Shown here one piece after another: positions 13,321 to 25,200 of a DNA stretch of 64,000 nucleotides. The stretch spans positions 2,294,001 to 2,358,000 of the forward strand of contig PUDQ02000010.1 of assembly GCA_002964805.2 (NCBI GenBank), read 5' to 3'. Source of the DNA: Trametes villosa. Its lineage: Eukaryota; Basidiomycota; Agaricomycetes; Polyporales; Polyporaceae. The position numbers and the translations under genes are program-made. Numbering within the stretch: position 1 is the first letter of the stretch; the number at the start of each line of letters is the position of its first letter. Below the pieces are notes generated by a model. It ran no database searches and was not told the origin of the DNA. It was given only the letters and a program-made list of their open reading frames with translations.

Positions 13321-14682
13321 ATGCAGCGGATGGACAACGTGGACGTAACGACGCCCCTCACCTCTACGTCGCAGTTTATCGAGGCAGGTGAGAGATGCAC
13401 GGTTGGAAGCACTACTACGATGAGTCTCGTGCTAAACTGCGGTACGTGCACACAGACGATGACGACCTCGACGAGGAGGACATCCCAGGGTTCACCCACC
13501 CCGGCCTCGCCTCTGGCCCGCACTCGCCCAACGTACCAGACAAGGGCAAGGCGCGCGCGCCGGAGCAGCTCGCACCGCCCTCCGGGTCCGGAGGCGCGAG
13601 CGTGTCCGGGAACATCGGCACCCCGGTGAACGCGTCGGCGAGCGGGGGGCAGAGCGCGAACCGGAGGACGGTTGGGGGTGTGCGGGTCGAGACGCGGTAC
13701 GTGTCGGTGTATGCGGGCGGAATGCCAGGTCTGAGAGGTTGAGGCGCGCAGGTACACTGGGGTGGACACACTGGATGAGCCCGTTACCACGACTATTGTG
13801 AGTTTTATTATGCTAGCGTGTTGTGCGGCGATACTGAGCGCAGGGAGTACAGGCGAGGGACCTGTTGTCGATATACACCAAGCTCGTGCAGGTGCTATAT
13901 CCGCCAAGAAGCCGAGGGGACAGGGATCTCTTGAGGTGCGTCGCGCGAGGCAACTAGTCGTACAGCATATTTATGCCGCGTCCGTAGAGACTGGGACCTA
14001 TGGGGGCCTCTGGTGCTATGTCTAACACTGGGGATCATTCTCAGCATAAATGTATGCTGTCCCACTCGAAGCTCTCTCCTCCGAACTGACTGACGGCGGG
14101 TATAGGCACCTCCATCCCAATCATTGGGAGTCTTCACCAGCGTAGTTGTGATTATAGCGGTAGGCTCCTTGGTCGTGACGGTGCAAGCCAAGGTACGTCG
14201 GTTCGTCTTCCAAGCATGACGTCTCTGTGTGCTCATTTGATCATCATAGCTGTTGGGGGGCCGAGTGTACGTGTACGCGAACAGTCTTGGCAGCGCGCAA
14301 CTCATCACGTCCCCTCAGGTCGTTCTTCCAAGGACTGTGCGTGCTCGGTTACTGCGTCGCGCCGCTGAACGTCGCCGCGCTGGTGTCAACATTCGTGCAC
14401 TTGATTTACGTGCGCGCGCCAGTCGCGCTCGCAGCGTGGGCGTGGTGCGTGTGGGGTGAGGCATACCGTTAGGCGGTCCGGTTTACGCGCTGATGTTGGG
14501 CGACATATGTGCAGCATCTGTCAACTTCCTGGACGGCACGAAAATCGAAGCTCAGCGGATTCTTCTGGCCGTATACCCGCTCTTGTAAGCCCGTGTGGAA
14601 GCCTTCTTTTCGGCCAGAACTAACGTGTGGTGGTTGCAGGCTGTTCTATTTTGTTCTGGCATGGATGATCATCATTCAGTAG
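13321..14682 (+). CDS. YIP1-family Golgi membrane protein YIP4/YIPF6
   Basis: Multi-pass YIP1-domain protein of the early secretory pathway that interacts with Rab/Ypt GTPases. Spliced by eye: an acidic, Gly/Ser-rich cytosolic N-terminus (MQRMDNVDVTTPLTSTSQF, DDDDLDEEDIPGFTHPGL), then TGVDTLDEPVTTTIG, KLVQVLYPPRSRGDRDLLRD, WDLWGPLVLCLTLGIILS (TM1), VFTSVVVIIAVGSLVVTVQA (TM2), LLGGRVSFFQGLCVLGYCV (family signature, TM3), then LVSTFVHLIYVRAPVALAAW and LLAVYPLLLFYFVLAWMII (TM4-5) ending IIIQ*. LLGG..SFFQ..CVLGYC and the terminal AVYP..LFYF are diagnostic of YIPF6/Yip4. At least seven introns. Exon 14250-14266 is only 17 nt (LLGGR plus two bases). The ATG at 13321 is first in frame. Confidence 0.9.
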
Positions 14683-15483
14683 TGTCGTGGGCTGTATTTA
14701 TTCTCTTCGCTATGTTTACATTGGTCGAGTGCGGTCTAATCAGAGGTGCTGTGCGAGATATTTCTGCACACAAGCGGTGTGCATGGCCTCGAGTACCAAG
14801 TAGTAATCGTGCACTGTCATGCCGAGAAGCACATGTTGATACAACCGCTGGAGCTCTCGCGGGAGTTATGGTTGGACAGTGTACAATCAGGTGCGCGGCG
14901 CTGTGGCCAATGCTGAATGGAAGAGGAGGTGCTGTGGAGGGCGCGCAGAGGTGCCGAACAAGGAAGCGGACTGACATCATGAGGTGACGCAATTGGAGAG
15001 GCCGCTTTCCGAGCTGGTGCTGGTGCTCGGTTGCTACGCGCCGCGCTGGGTTTGGCCCGGCTAGACGCTCGGCGCGCCGGCCGAGGCTCCTGCCAAACAT
15101 ACGGCGCGCAACACGCCCCGGTGCCGCGAGTGCGAGCAGCCTGGGACCGCGACGCTTGAACGGCAGGCACGGGAGGATGGTGGGAATCGGAGGAAAGGCT
15201 ATCGCGCAGGAAGCTGGCAGATGGAAGTCGAAGGCGAAGACAGCAAGGGGCAGTCGAGGAGACTTAAGCGAGGATAATTGCAAGGGCGGACACCGCCACC
15301 GACGTCGGCGCGTAAACGGCAGGCCGGGGGGCCATGACCTAATAAGACTATACTCTCTCCGTCTATACCTTTCACCTCCCCATGGCCTCGACGTCCTCTC
15401 CTCGCCTCGACGCCTCCTAATCTCACCGCCATCAGCCCCGACCGCCCGCCGCCCGCCCTCCCTCCTTCGTCCCGACCACCACC
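14683..15483. other. Intergenic, YIP4 3' side and upstream region of next gene
   Basis: About 800 bases. The last 150 are CT-rich (runs of ctctcc and cctcc before the ATG at 15484), typical of fungal core promoters and leaders. Overlapping minus-strand frames are unsupported. No other gene seen. Confidence 0.5.
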
Positions 15484-18043
15484 ATGTCCGTCTCTGCCAG
15501 GCCGGCAGAGCGGCCCCTGCCCCCTATACCCTCATCAAGCCTACCCTCATCAAGTCGCGTCCCTGCCCCCGCGCGCGCCCCCAGGCAGAACGCGCTGGCG
15601 ACCCCTCGTACTTTCTCCCCGCCGCGCGTCCCCCGTCCCTCCGCCCGTTCTCCCCGACTACTCTCCCGAGCCCTCAAACATTCTGCCGTGCTCGCGCAGC
15701 TCATCCGACATACGCCATGGCACGACTTTTACGCCCTCGCCAGCGCCTCCCGCGAAATTCGCCAGTGCGTAACTCGGAGTCCAGAATGTCGAGACGCCGT
15801 TTTCTCCCACTTCGTGCCGGGCTACCGACAAGTCCGTGAAGCCAGCGATGTGGAGCAGACGTCCGACATCCCGGTCGACTTCCATCAGCTCGCTCTACTC
15901 AGTACGTCCTTCATTTTGAGAGCGTCCCGTTCCGTGGAGCATGTTACGCAAAACAACGGACGGCCAACGTGATTAGCTCCGTCGACGCTCTCATCGCTAC
16001 CGACCGCCGAGAACCCCCGTATGCTCTGCAGAACATGTTCCGCCGAACGCCTGGTCCAGCGGACCGGACTTTCTGTCCGTTCCCCATGGCATCCTCGAAT
16101 ATATGACGGACAAAAGCCGTCTCATACCCACACGAAGTGTTTGGACTCGTACTGAGGCTACGGCCTACGATGCGGCTATGTGCTCAAACCGTCCCGCATA
16201 CCAGCCACCAGGACCTTCACAAAACACCTTTTGCCCCGCCTGATATTCGAGGATGCCCGTCGTGTGTCTCCTCACCACATCTCACTGACGCGTATTGCCC
16301 GTTTGCAGTGCTGTCGCAATATGTCCCACTACACGCGTATCCCATGCACGCCATGGCCGTGCTTGGCTCCTACGCGCGCTCCTCCGCAGACCCACAGCTC
16401 CAGCGGGCCACCGCGCGCCTCGCCTCCCTCTCCCTCGCACACTCTCGATTTGTCCTCCTGCTCCAGTCCCTCGTCCACAGCGGCACCTCCTCTCCCGCGT
16501 CCGACTCGGAGGACTCGGACGACGTCGTGGGCTCGTCCCTCCGGTTCGGCCTGCGCTCTCCGCAGCAGCGCGGCATCCGCGAACTCGTGTTTCCCGCACC
16601 GCTCTCCTCGCTGGGAAGCGATGCGGACGACGCGGTGTCAATGAACACGCGGGAAAGCACAGGCGGGCGGGTGCTCAGCCGATCGGGGACGATCCGCAGT
16701 GCGTTTTCCACCGGCCGTGCATCGTCGCTCAGCCCGCCAAGAACGCCGACGATAGCGGAGGTTATCCCGCGAAACAAGGGCGCCGGGATGTCAACCTTCT
16801 TCAGCAGGTCAAAAGTGCCCCTGCCGCCACCATCAGCGGAACTACGGGCGCTCAAGATGTACTCCGGCAGCTGGCGCCGGACGATGTCGATGAACAAGGG
16901 CCGGCAGAGCTCCGCGTACATGGCCGACGAGGACGGGTTCATCGCGGGGGACCTGAAGGCGCCGAGCCGGCGCTTCGCGTCGGTCAGCTACTCGAGCGAT
17001 TCGTCATTATCGAGCCCTTCGTCGATCTCGCGCACTAACACCGAGTCCGAGGGAAGCCCGCCCGCTCGGGAACGCCGCAGAGCATCGACCGGCACGCCGC
17101 TGGCCGTACCGCGGGGAACTTCTGCGCACGACCTATTTTTGGCGACGTCCCGCGTCCGCGCCCCGGTGCTCCGTGTGTTCGTGCCGTGTACGGACCTCGA
17201 CGAGCCTGCTATCATGGCGTGCGAGGAGCAGCTGATCAAGGGCGGGCTCTGGGAGCACCTCTCCGACGGCGACATCGTCTGCAACTTCGGCTACGTCCCA
17301 CCGCTGCCCCCGCCCGACGGCCCGCGGCCGCTCTCGAGCGGCGAGCAGGACGGCGGCGCGCAGAGGCAGAAGTGGCTGATGTTCAACGGCTACTGTCTCG
17401 TGCCCTACATTCCGCCGAGCGCGCCCCCGCTCGAAAACCCGCTCACGCTCCCCTCGCCCTTCTACTTCGCGAACATCCTCCCCGCGTTCGTCGACCCCGT
17501 CTTCATCCTCTCCCTCCCGCAAGACCCACGCCGTGGCGTTCAGGAGCCCGAGACGCAGCTGACGAACGTCGCGACGCGCGTCCCGAGTCCGCACTCGCCG
17601 ACGGGCTATGCACTCGTGCGCAAGTACATGTGGCTCGCGCGCGTGCCGTACGTCGGGCCGGGGAGCGCGACAGAGGCGGGCATGGCGCTCGGGCCCGGGT
17701 GGCACGGCGAGTGGGTGCTCGAGGCGGAGGGCACGCGCGAGGGCCGCCAGAGCCTCCTCGACGCCCTTTCCGGCAACAGCACGAACGGACCCGGGCTCCG
17801 ACAGCGCGGGCAGTGGCAGGTCGTGCGCGAGAAGAGCGGTGGTGGCCGGATATGGCTCAAGTGCGTGTCGCGTGTTCGGATCATATATGGCGCAAGTGCT
17901 CGGTACTGACGGGTTTTGATGCGCACAGGCTGCTCGTCGCGAACGTGGACGGGTACATCGACACGCTCGTGCACCCGCCCGAGCCGGAAGACCGGGCGCG
18001 CTCGCCGCTCGCTCCCGCTCCTCCCCCCAGGACAGCACAGTAG
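15484..18043 (+). CDS. Conserved basidiomycete protein of unknown function, F-box-like N-terminus
   Basis: Large gene (about 700 residues). The N-terminus ([19 protein letters not shown]) is Pro/Ser-rich, followed by an ordered helical stretch ([40 protein letters not shown]) that resembles F-box-like or HEAT-type helices. After two or three introns near 15.9-16.3 kb comes a long exon: helices ([20 protein letters not shown]), a Ser-rich disordered segment, then a well-ordered C-terminal domain ([76 protein letters not shown]). A last intron near 17.86-17.93 kb joins WLK to [20 protein letters not shown] before the stop at 18041-18043. I do not recognise a named orthologue; the [16 protein letters not shown] region could be a useful search seed. 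Confidence 0.75.
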
Positions 18044-18867
18044 ACATTTCGGTATTTTCTCGGCGCTGGCTCGTTGGCACCACTCTAGAGACGCTCTCCG
18101 CATCACCTCGCTCTGGTCACCTCTCAGACTGCAGCATCCTACCCGCCCGCACGTAGCACGCACTGACCACGACCCCACCACCACCATCATTCGCATGCCC
18201 ATATATCTCACCTCATCTCATCACATCACTCGCTCGCTAAACAGAAGTGTAGCCCTCGCCCGCCATATATTGTGCATACCGCGCTAATCCCTCTCTTGCA
18301 TCCCTCCCGTCCCGGCTCCTGCTGGCGTTGGCGCTCTGCGCCCGGGGCCGCTATACCTACGTACATACGTGCACGTAATCCCGCTACCATACTATGCTGC
18401 TTAGCGTACGCCCTTGCTGCCCGTCTGCTAATGTGGATTCTCGTCGCCCCGATCTCCTGGGGTTTGCGTGCGTCGCTTCCGCTCCCCCACACGCTCATCG
18501 CCTCTGCTTCTACAACTTGTATCAAACACAGTATATATTCACTCACCTATCCCTGAATTCTTGCGCATATACACACACATTTTACATGAGCTCATCGTCA
18601 ACATCGATCACACCGGAGGTGCCTGATACATGACGCGCGCGTCCGACATTGGTGTGACTTTGGTCTGACAGTGACACGCTTAATGCACGCCGGCAGGCAC
18701 GTCTGGCGATCGAGCTGATCCGCGAACGGTGCAGCTCCTCGCAAGTGCGATCAGCTGGTGACGATGTCTCTGTAGCGCTTTGCGAGTAGCAATAAAAGTA
18801 CATGTGGGCCGGAGACGCGGTTTCTCCGATTCTTTATTCCTTGTAATCTGCGCGCGGCAGCCAGCTC
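18044..18867. other. Convergent 3' regions, no gene seen
   Basis: About 820 bases between two converging genes. AT content is higher than in the flanking exons and short ACATA/TATAT runs occur. It should contain both 3' UTRs and polyadenylation sites. No ORF is convincing. Confidence 0.5.
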
Positions 18868-20436
18868 CTACACGAGCGTCGCGATGTCGGTGTCGACGAA
18901 CTGCGCGACGTCGAAGCCGCCCTCGGGGCTCTGCACGAACCCGGCCTTCTGCAGCACGCTGTGGACGGCCGCGCGCCGGCCGGCACCCGCGATCGGTCAG
19001 CATCGGCATCATCTGCAGAGTACCGCACCAGACACCGGGAGCAGAGCCCGCGGCCCGCCGTGCGGAGAGGAGGGAGGACGCACTCGAGGGTGTTTAAAAT
19101 GACCTCCCGGGGGATCTCCGAGCAGCTTTGCGGGTAGCCGACCGTCTTGAGCCATGCCTGCCCGTAGCGCGATCATCAGAGCCCATCTGGAGGAGGAGAG
19201 AGCGGAGGGAAGAGGAGGGGAGCGATGGGCGCACCTGGATATCCGCCTCGGGGTAGCCGAACTTCTCCTTGATGAAGGCGACGTCGGGCCCGGAGCGCTG
19301 CTCGGCGGCATCGAATGCGCGGACGTGCGCGGAGAGCGTGTCGAGGAACGGCCGGAGCGCCGCGGCGGGCGCGCGCTTGGGGTGGGCAGCGATGAGCCAC
19401 GAGGGCCAGGGTGTAGGCACCGAGCCGATCTACGTCCCGCCTCCGCGGGGGGTACAGTAGGTTACAGGCAAGGAGGAACGCGCGTGGTGTTTCAGTTGGA
19501 GAAGTTACCGGTGAGATCAGTGCGGGAAGACCGGGGAGAAGGGCGGGGGACGTACGAAGCGACACTCGCCGGCGTCGGCGAAGGGCTTCGTGGTGAACCA
19601 CTCCCACATGAACGCGCTCGTGGACCCGTCGTTGACGGAGTCGATCAGGCCGCGGATGTCGTTGTTCACTACCGCATGAGCACCGTCAGTCTTCCGGTGG
19701 GTGGGGGCGGCCAGAGGTGTGCATACCCTTGAAGTTCAGCTCGCTCGTCGGCCAACCTTGCTGGAGAGCCATGACGTATGCCATGGTCTCGCTTCCACTG
19801 TATGAAGCAGTCAATCTTTCCTTCGCTATCGTTAATAACAGGCAGGCGCACCTTCCGTATCGCGAGATGCCAATCGTCGTGCCCTTGAGGTCAGAAATGC
19901 TGTTGAACTTAGAGTTCGTCCCGGTGATAACTGCCCTGCAGATTGGGAAATGGTATTAGTGCCAATGTGCTAAAACCCGTGTGGCCGAACGACTTGCCAG
20001 TTGAGCGGTGTCGTTACATAGCTTCCGACAAGCTTGTAGGCTTTGGAACCCTTGGCGATCCCGGAGATCAGAGGGTCCGTCAATGCACTGGTAATGAAAC
20101 CCGATGATGGCTCGTCCGATGAGCTTCAAGAGCTTGATGGCGTACATGGCAACATCGATCTCGTCCTTCTCGAGACGGCCGATAAGTTGACCGGTGCCGC
20201 CTAAGCCTCCGTTTCAGCGTATTGTACACGGTAATCTCTTCGCAGCATTGACCCACTTGGGCACTCTACTAGAGTGAAGGTCTTCTCGCCGTCAGCCTCC
20301 GCGAACTGCAGGAGGGGGGAGGAGAAGTGTTCGCGCACTGTGCAAACAACCCGAATCAGCTTGGTAAGCCCGACATCGGCAGCGCCGTGTCCAAAATCTG
20401 CTGGGATAGCCTACCGTAGCCAATCCTCAGTACCAT
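18868..20436 (-). CDS. Ca3427-like periplasmic-binding-fold (PBP2) protein
   Basis: A eukaryotic cytosolic member of the type 2 periplasmic binding-protein fold, related to the Candida protein Ca3427 and to bacterial sulfonate/thiamine-precursor binding proteins; the ligand is unknown. Spliced by eye: MVLRIGYV, EHFSSPLLQFAEADGEKTFT, LVECPSGTGQLIGRLEKDEI, DVAIALTDPLISGIAKGSKA, YKLVGSYVTTPLNWAVITGT, ISDLKGTTIGISRYGSGSET, then VNNDIRGLIDSVNDGSTSAF, MWEWFTTKPFADAGECRF, VPTPWPSWLIAAHPKRAP, a helical domain, AWLKTVGYPQSCSEIPREV and the tail GGFDVAQFVDTDIATLV*. No signal peptide is visible. About nine introns. The ATG at 20434-20436 directly precedes the conserved first beta strand (LRIGYV), which supports this start. 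Confidence 0.85.
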
Positions 20437-21469
20437 TTCGCTGGTAGATGTATGCTCAGCAGACAAAGAAGACTTTCAAGGATAATCTGGTGGCGGTTTG
20501 GTCAAGCCTGGATACAAGGCTGCAGTTCGGAGTGTGAGGGAAGAGCCGAGGATCTAATCTTATCGCCCCTTGGTCAGAAGTTGTGGGTCCACGCGCGTGG
20601 CGGACGCCGCCCGCAGCACCCGGCGACTCAGGCCGCATCGCTCTCGTTCTCGCCCTGAACACGTACCGCCACCACCCGAGCATTCCTTGGAATTTCCGCG
20701 TGAAGGATTTAGCAATTGACCCTCGAGGCACCCGTCATGGGACCCTGCAACGCGGCCATCAATGGACTCAATTGCCCGCGGAGGTCCGACGACTCGAGAC
20801 TGTTCATCCTATGTATGATAGGCGTCCGTCTCGACGACGGCTGCAGGCTCTGGACAAGTGAGTGTTCTTTCCTCTAGAATGACCTCTCGAAATAACGAGC
20901 GATATGCGACGTACTAGGTCATAAGGAACGGCATGTATAAGTCGAGATAGGGCCTGAGGCAATCCCGACGACAACGGGCAAGTTCTAATGTTGTGGGCGT
21001 TGGTCTACTCAGGCCGTCACCGCTGGCCGCCTGAGCAACACCCCGACGCCAACCAGATTGGACCGCAGACGTCACTTCGTCAAGCGAAGGGCGGGACGTG
21101 TGCATAAAATGAGGAAGACGGGCGCGGTAGAGCGCGCTTGTCTGCGCCCGCTGTCGCGCCCGTCTGGCTGTAAAACCAACGTCAAGACTCGAGCAGTACG
21201 TCGCTCACTCTGCCTTTCGGAGTACCAACAAGGGAGAGAAGATAAGCACCACTGACGTCCGGCGCGAGCTTGGAAACGTATATTTCCTCCATGGCTCTGA
21301 AGCTGCACAATCCCATTCGCCCCGCGCTCCTTTTTTGCCCCATAGACGTGCGCGGAGGTTCACTTCCTTGCACCTACTGTTCAATCTTTACCCCGTTCCT
21401 GGTGAGTCGCCTGAGTACCCGAGCCGTTGTGACCCTGCTGAAGGCCCGCTGTAGTCGTTTCCGACCACG
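20437..21469. other. Intergenic; contains a GC hairpin
   Basis: About 1 kb upstream of the PBP2 gene. An 11-bp perfect inverted repeat lies at 21116-21126 and 21155-21165. The stretch 21310-21469 is pyrimidine-rich and could be the promoter of the small secreted ORF. No other gene supported. Confidence 0.4.
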
Positions 21470-21697
21470 ATGCGCCTCTCGCAACTGTCCCTACATCTCC
21501 TCGTTCTGTTCCTTACTTTGCTTGTCGTCTCCCTTGCTGCAATAGCGTCGCCTTTAGACGACACACCACCGCCATCTGCGCCCAATGAACCGAAGGCCCG
21601 GCAGCGAGCTCTATCGCGAAGCCACCGCTATCGCACAGAGGATCACTGGCGCATTCGTCCGTGGGCGATTTACCATGGTCGACCAATGCACACATGA
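21470..21697 (+). CDS. Possible small secreted protein, doubtful
   Basis: A 75-codon frame opening with a textbook secretion signal (MRLSQLSLHLLVLFLTLLVV then SLAAIASPLDD). The rest is short, basic and without recognised motif or cysteine pattern, and ends at 21695-21697. In the +1 frame downstream of about 21597 there is an alternative open stretch (TAIAQRITGAFVRGRFTMVD) ending TGA at about 21718, so the signal peptide may continue into that frame through an unseen intron or an indel. A CT-rich leader supports transcription. Confidence is low because length and composition alone could occur by chance. Confidence 0.3.
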   Translation: MRLSQLSLHLLVLFLTLLVVSLAAIASPLDDTPPPSAPNEPKARQRALSRSHRYRTEDHWRIRPWAIYHGRPMHT

Positions 21698-22205
21698 TCT
21701 ACGGCGGTTTGTAAAGTGAGTGCACGTAGCTTCATGTGGATAGTAGTCTGGCATCTCACATGAGGCTAGGACCGCCGTTCCTCCCTACCCAGTACATCTA
21801 TGTCTGTTGTTCAGCAAAATCATTCCATACTACACCTTCCTTCCTTAGCACGACGTTGTGTACCCTGATACTTACTACACGCTGCGCTTGAACGCCTCGC
21901 CGCTCACATCCAAACCTACTAGAAGATGCATGTGTGGGATTGCTCGGTAATTCCAGTCGTGCTGTTCAGAGTCCATTACGGTATGTCGAACAAAAAAGCA
22001 AGATTCCATGCTAAAAGATGCCATACGATATCAAGAGATGCGAGTGGGGCAGGTACCGAGGGAAATGTGGTCCGGGAGGTACGTAGGGAATGAGCGGGGG
22101 GCAAGCTTGGGAGGGATAAGTCACAAGTGAAAAAGGAGCGTATTACTAGACGAAGCAGTCCGTGGATACGAGCGAGTAGCATCGGTCATGGTGGGGCGCC
22201 CCAGA
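21698..22205. other. Intergenic, no gene seen
   Basis: About 500 bases between the small ORF and the stop of the CAF120-like gene, probably including the latter's 3' UTR. Nothing else recognised. Confidence 0.5.
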
Positions 22206-25200
22206 TCACTGGGCACTGGAGGGCGGGCCGGAGGGGTTCTGCGAGCCCTCTGCGGAGTCGGCAGGGCGGGATCCGGAGGGCGAGGGGCCAGGTGAGCTGG
22301 GATGCGAGGAGCCGGGGCGCAGGCCGGAGGGAGAGGGCTCGGCCTGTTGACGAGGGCCGCCTTCGACGCCGGGAGAGAAGCGCGGGTCGAACTGCGAGCC
22401 GCCGGTCATCTGCATGCCCATCCCGCCCATCCCGCCCATCATTGGGTTCATCCCCATGCCCATGTTCGGGTTCATGCCGCCCATACCAGGGCCCATACCA
22501 GGGCTCATGCCGCCGCCCATCCCGCCCATGCCACCCATGCCCATTCCGCTCATGCCGGTGTTCATCATGGGCATGCCCATCATGGACATGCGCGGGTCGA
22601 AGCCGCCCATCGCGCCCATGCCCATCGAGTTCCCGGTCATCATTGGGTTGAGCGGGCCCGGGGACGCGCCGTCGCCGCCGATCTGCGAGCCCGCGGTGGA
22701 GAACGCGACCATCGCCTGCTGGTACGCCTGTGCGGCGGCCTGCTGCGCGGCGAAGAGCTGCTGGGGGTTCGCGAAGCCGGGCATCATGCCAGGGTAGCCG
22801 CCCCAGCCGCCGGTCATCATCGGGTTCATGCCCATCATCATCGGGTTCGCCATCATCGGGTTGAAGCCCATCTGGTTCATGCCCATGCCGCCGTACATCG
22901 AGCCGCCCTGCTGCATCTGGTCGAGCTGCTGCCGCTGGAACTCGTCGAGCTTGCGCTGTCGCTCCTCGGCCATGCGCTTCTCGCGTTCGCGCTCGGTAAG
23001 AGCCGCACCGAGGCCGCCTTCGCGCTTGCGTTCTCGCTCGTGGGCGGTGACGGCCCCGAGTAGGCCTGTCTGAGGAGGGGGAGGCTTGTTCGGGACATTG
23101 ATGAGAGATCCGCCGGTCTCCCGCGCGAGCTCTTCTTGCCTCTTCGCGGAGCGATCCTGCTTGTCTTGCAGACCGGCAGAGAGGAGACCATGAGGGGTGA
23201 ACGCTTTGGTCATCGCAGCAGCAGGAGCCTCCATCTGGATGAATGTATCCCGGCCGTTGTTCATCGGCTGAGGGTGATCAGGGTCCAGAACTTGGCTCCA
23301 AATCGGACGTGACGGCGTCTGTTGCGATGCGGGGCCTTGAGGCGGGTACTGGGACCCTGGACGCATCGAGGACGCAGCCAGGGAGGGAGAGGCTTGCCTG
23401 CTAAGGCCATCCGGGTACTGACTACGACGGCCACCGTCCGTGAAGCTGTCTGACACGAAGCGGCGGGGCTGGGGTTGTGCGCCCAGGTAGTCGTCTTGGT
23501 CTAAAAGTGGGCGGTCAGCATAAAAGGATAACTCCGAGAGCAAAAGGGCCCGACAGACCTGGGAGGCGTTGACCCGGGACCTGGGGAAGGTTGCGCCCTT
23601 GTCGCGAGGGGGGATACGCTCCGTTGTTGACGTCGACTTGCGAGCGAGCGGGGGAGCCTGCACTCGTCTGGGCGTAGGGAGACCGCGCGCCGGCACTTGG
23701 GGGCGCGCCGTGTCCGAGAGCAGAGGCTTGATCACTCACACTGGTCCGACGCGGTGCGGGCTCCTCGTCAGAGTCCACCTCATCGTCCTCTTCTTCCTCC
23801 TCCTCCTCTTCCTCCTCACTGCTCTCGCCCCACGCGCTGCTGTCCGCCGTCGGCCTGCCCTTCCTCCCGTTCGCCTTCCCTGGCCTGTGAGCGGCGGCCT
23901 GTTGGGCAGCCTGCTGGGCCTGCGACTTCGCCTTGCGTTCGGCAGCGAGCCTGCTGGGAGCGAAGGACGATCTTGGCTCCGCCGGGTTGGCGCGCGTCTG
24001 GGACGGGCTTGCTGGCGTGGTCGTGAACTCGGGGAGCGGGGGCGACGACGGCGACGTGATCGGTTGCGTCTGGGAGGGGGACTGGGGCGCCGCTGGCGGC
24101 GGGGCGGGGCGCTCTTCGCGCTCGAGGAACGACAGCGCTGCGAGCGCGTCGGCGGCATCGCCGAAGCCGTGGTCGTGGCCGTGGGCGGGCGCAGCCATCG
24201 CGTCGTATGCGTCTTCTTCTCTGTCCGTGGGCGGCGCTGTGGTCATGGTCGTGTCTGTCGCGGACTCGCTCGGGGGCTGGGGTGTGGAGGGAGAGTTTTG
24301 CAGGTAGGCTGACATCCGTGTCGACGACGGCGCCGCACGTGCGCCCGAAGGTCGGTTACGTAATGCACTGGACGGCCTGGGCGCGGCGGGCGCCTCCTGC
24401 GCACCGGTGCTGGTGGGCGTAGAAACCCGCCGATCTGCCGGCGGCTTGGGCGACTTCGCGGGCACCGCGGGAGGCGGCTGGCTCTCCTGCGGCGGGGGAC
24501 TCGCGTGCCGTACGCGCAAGGGGGATACCGCCGCGCGAGGCGGGGGCGTGTACGGCTCAGAGTCGGACTCGGACGCGGACTCTTCCTTGTCCTCGTCTTC
24601 GGAGGGCAGTGTCTTGGGCGGCGGACCGCGGTTGCGCACCGGGGCTGGACCGTCTTGCTGCTGCTGCATGTGTTGCATGTAGAAGAGCGCGGCGCCGGCA
24701 TCGCCCAAGATGTCATCTGCCTCGCTTGTCTTCTTCTGGGGCACCGCCGGAGATGACTTTGAGGCGAGTGGGAGGGGAGGCGCAGGCTTGTCCCTGGATT
24801 GATCCAGAAGGCCGTGGCCAGAACGGGAGGTGGGCGTTGCGATGGTGTATAATGACGTGGGTATCGACGCTTGGGACATGGATCTCGGGGGAACGATTCT
24901 GACGGAATTGGGAGTGTCCGGAACGGGAGGCTCCGCTGGTATGGGTTGGGGCTTCGGAGGAGTAGCAGTCCGGAGAGGAGAGGCGGCGCGAGGAGGAGAA
25001 AGAGCACGGGGAGACTGGAAACGGGGAGGCGTGTTTTGTCGAGGCTGGGGTGACAGTGGTTTCTCTGGCGGAGGCGGAGAGGTGGGGTGGTCGCTAGAGG
25101 GCCGCGAGGGCACGCTCGCGACTGGGACCACGCGGTGACTGAGCTTAGAGTCGGGACGCGATGTGGACACCTGCGCGGCGGACTCCACGCTGCGTCTGCC

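Noticed and set aside
22302..24312. Long plus-strand frames (for example 22302-23063, His/Ala-rich) opposite the CAF120-like gene.
   Set aside because: They are the antisense of the Gly/Met- and Pro/Ser-rich coding exons, with no family similarity.
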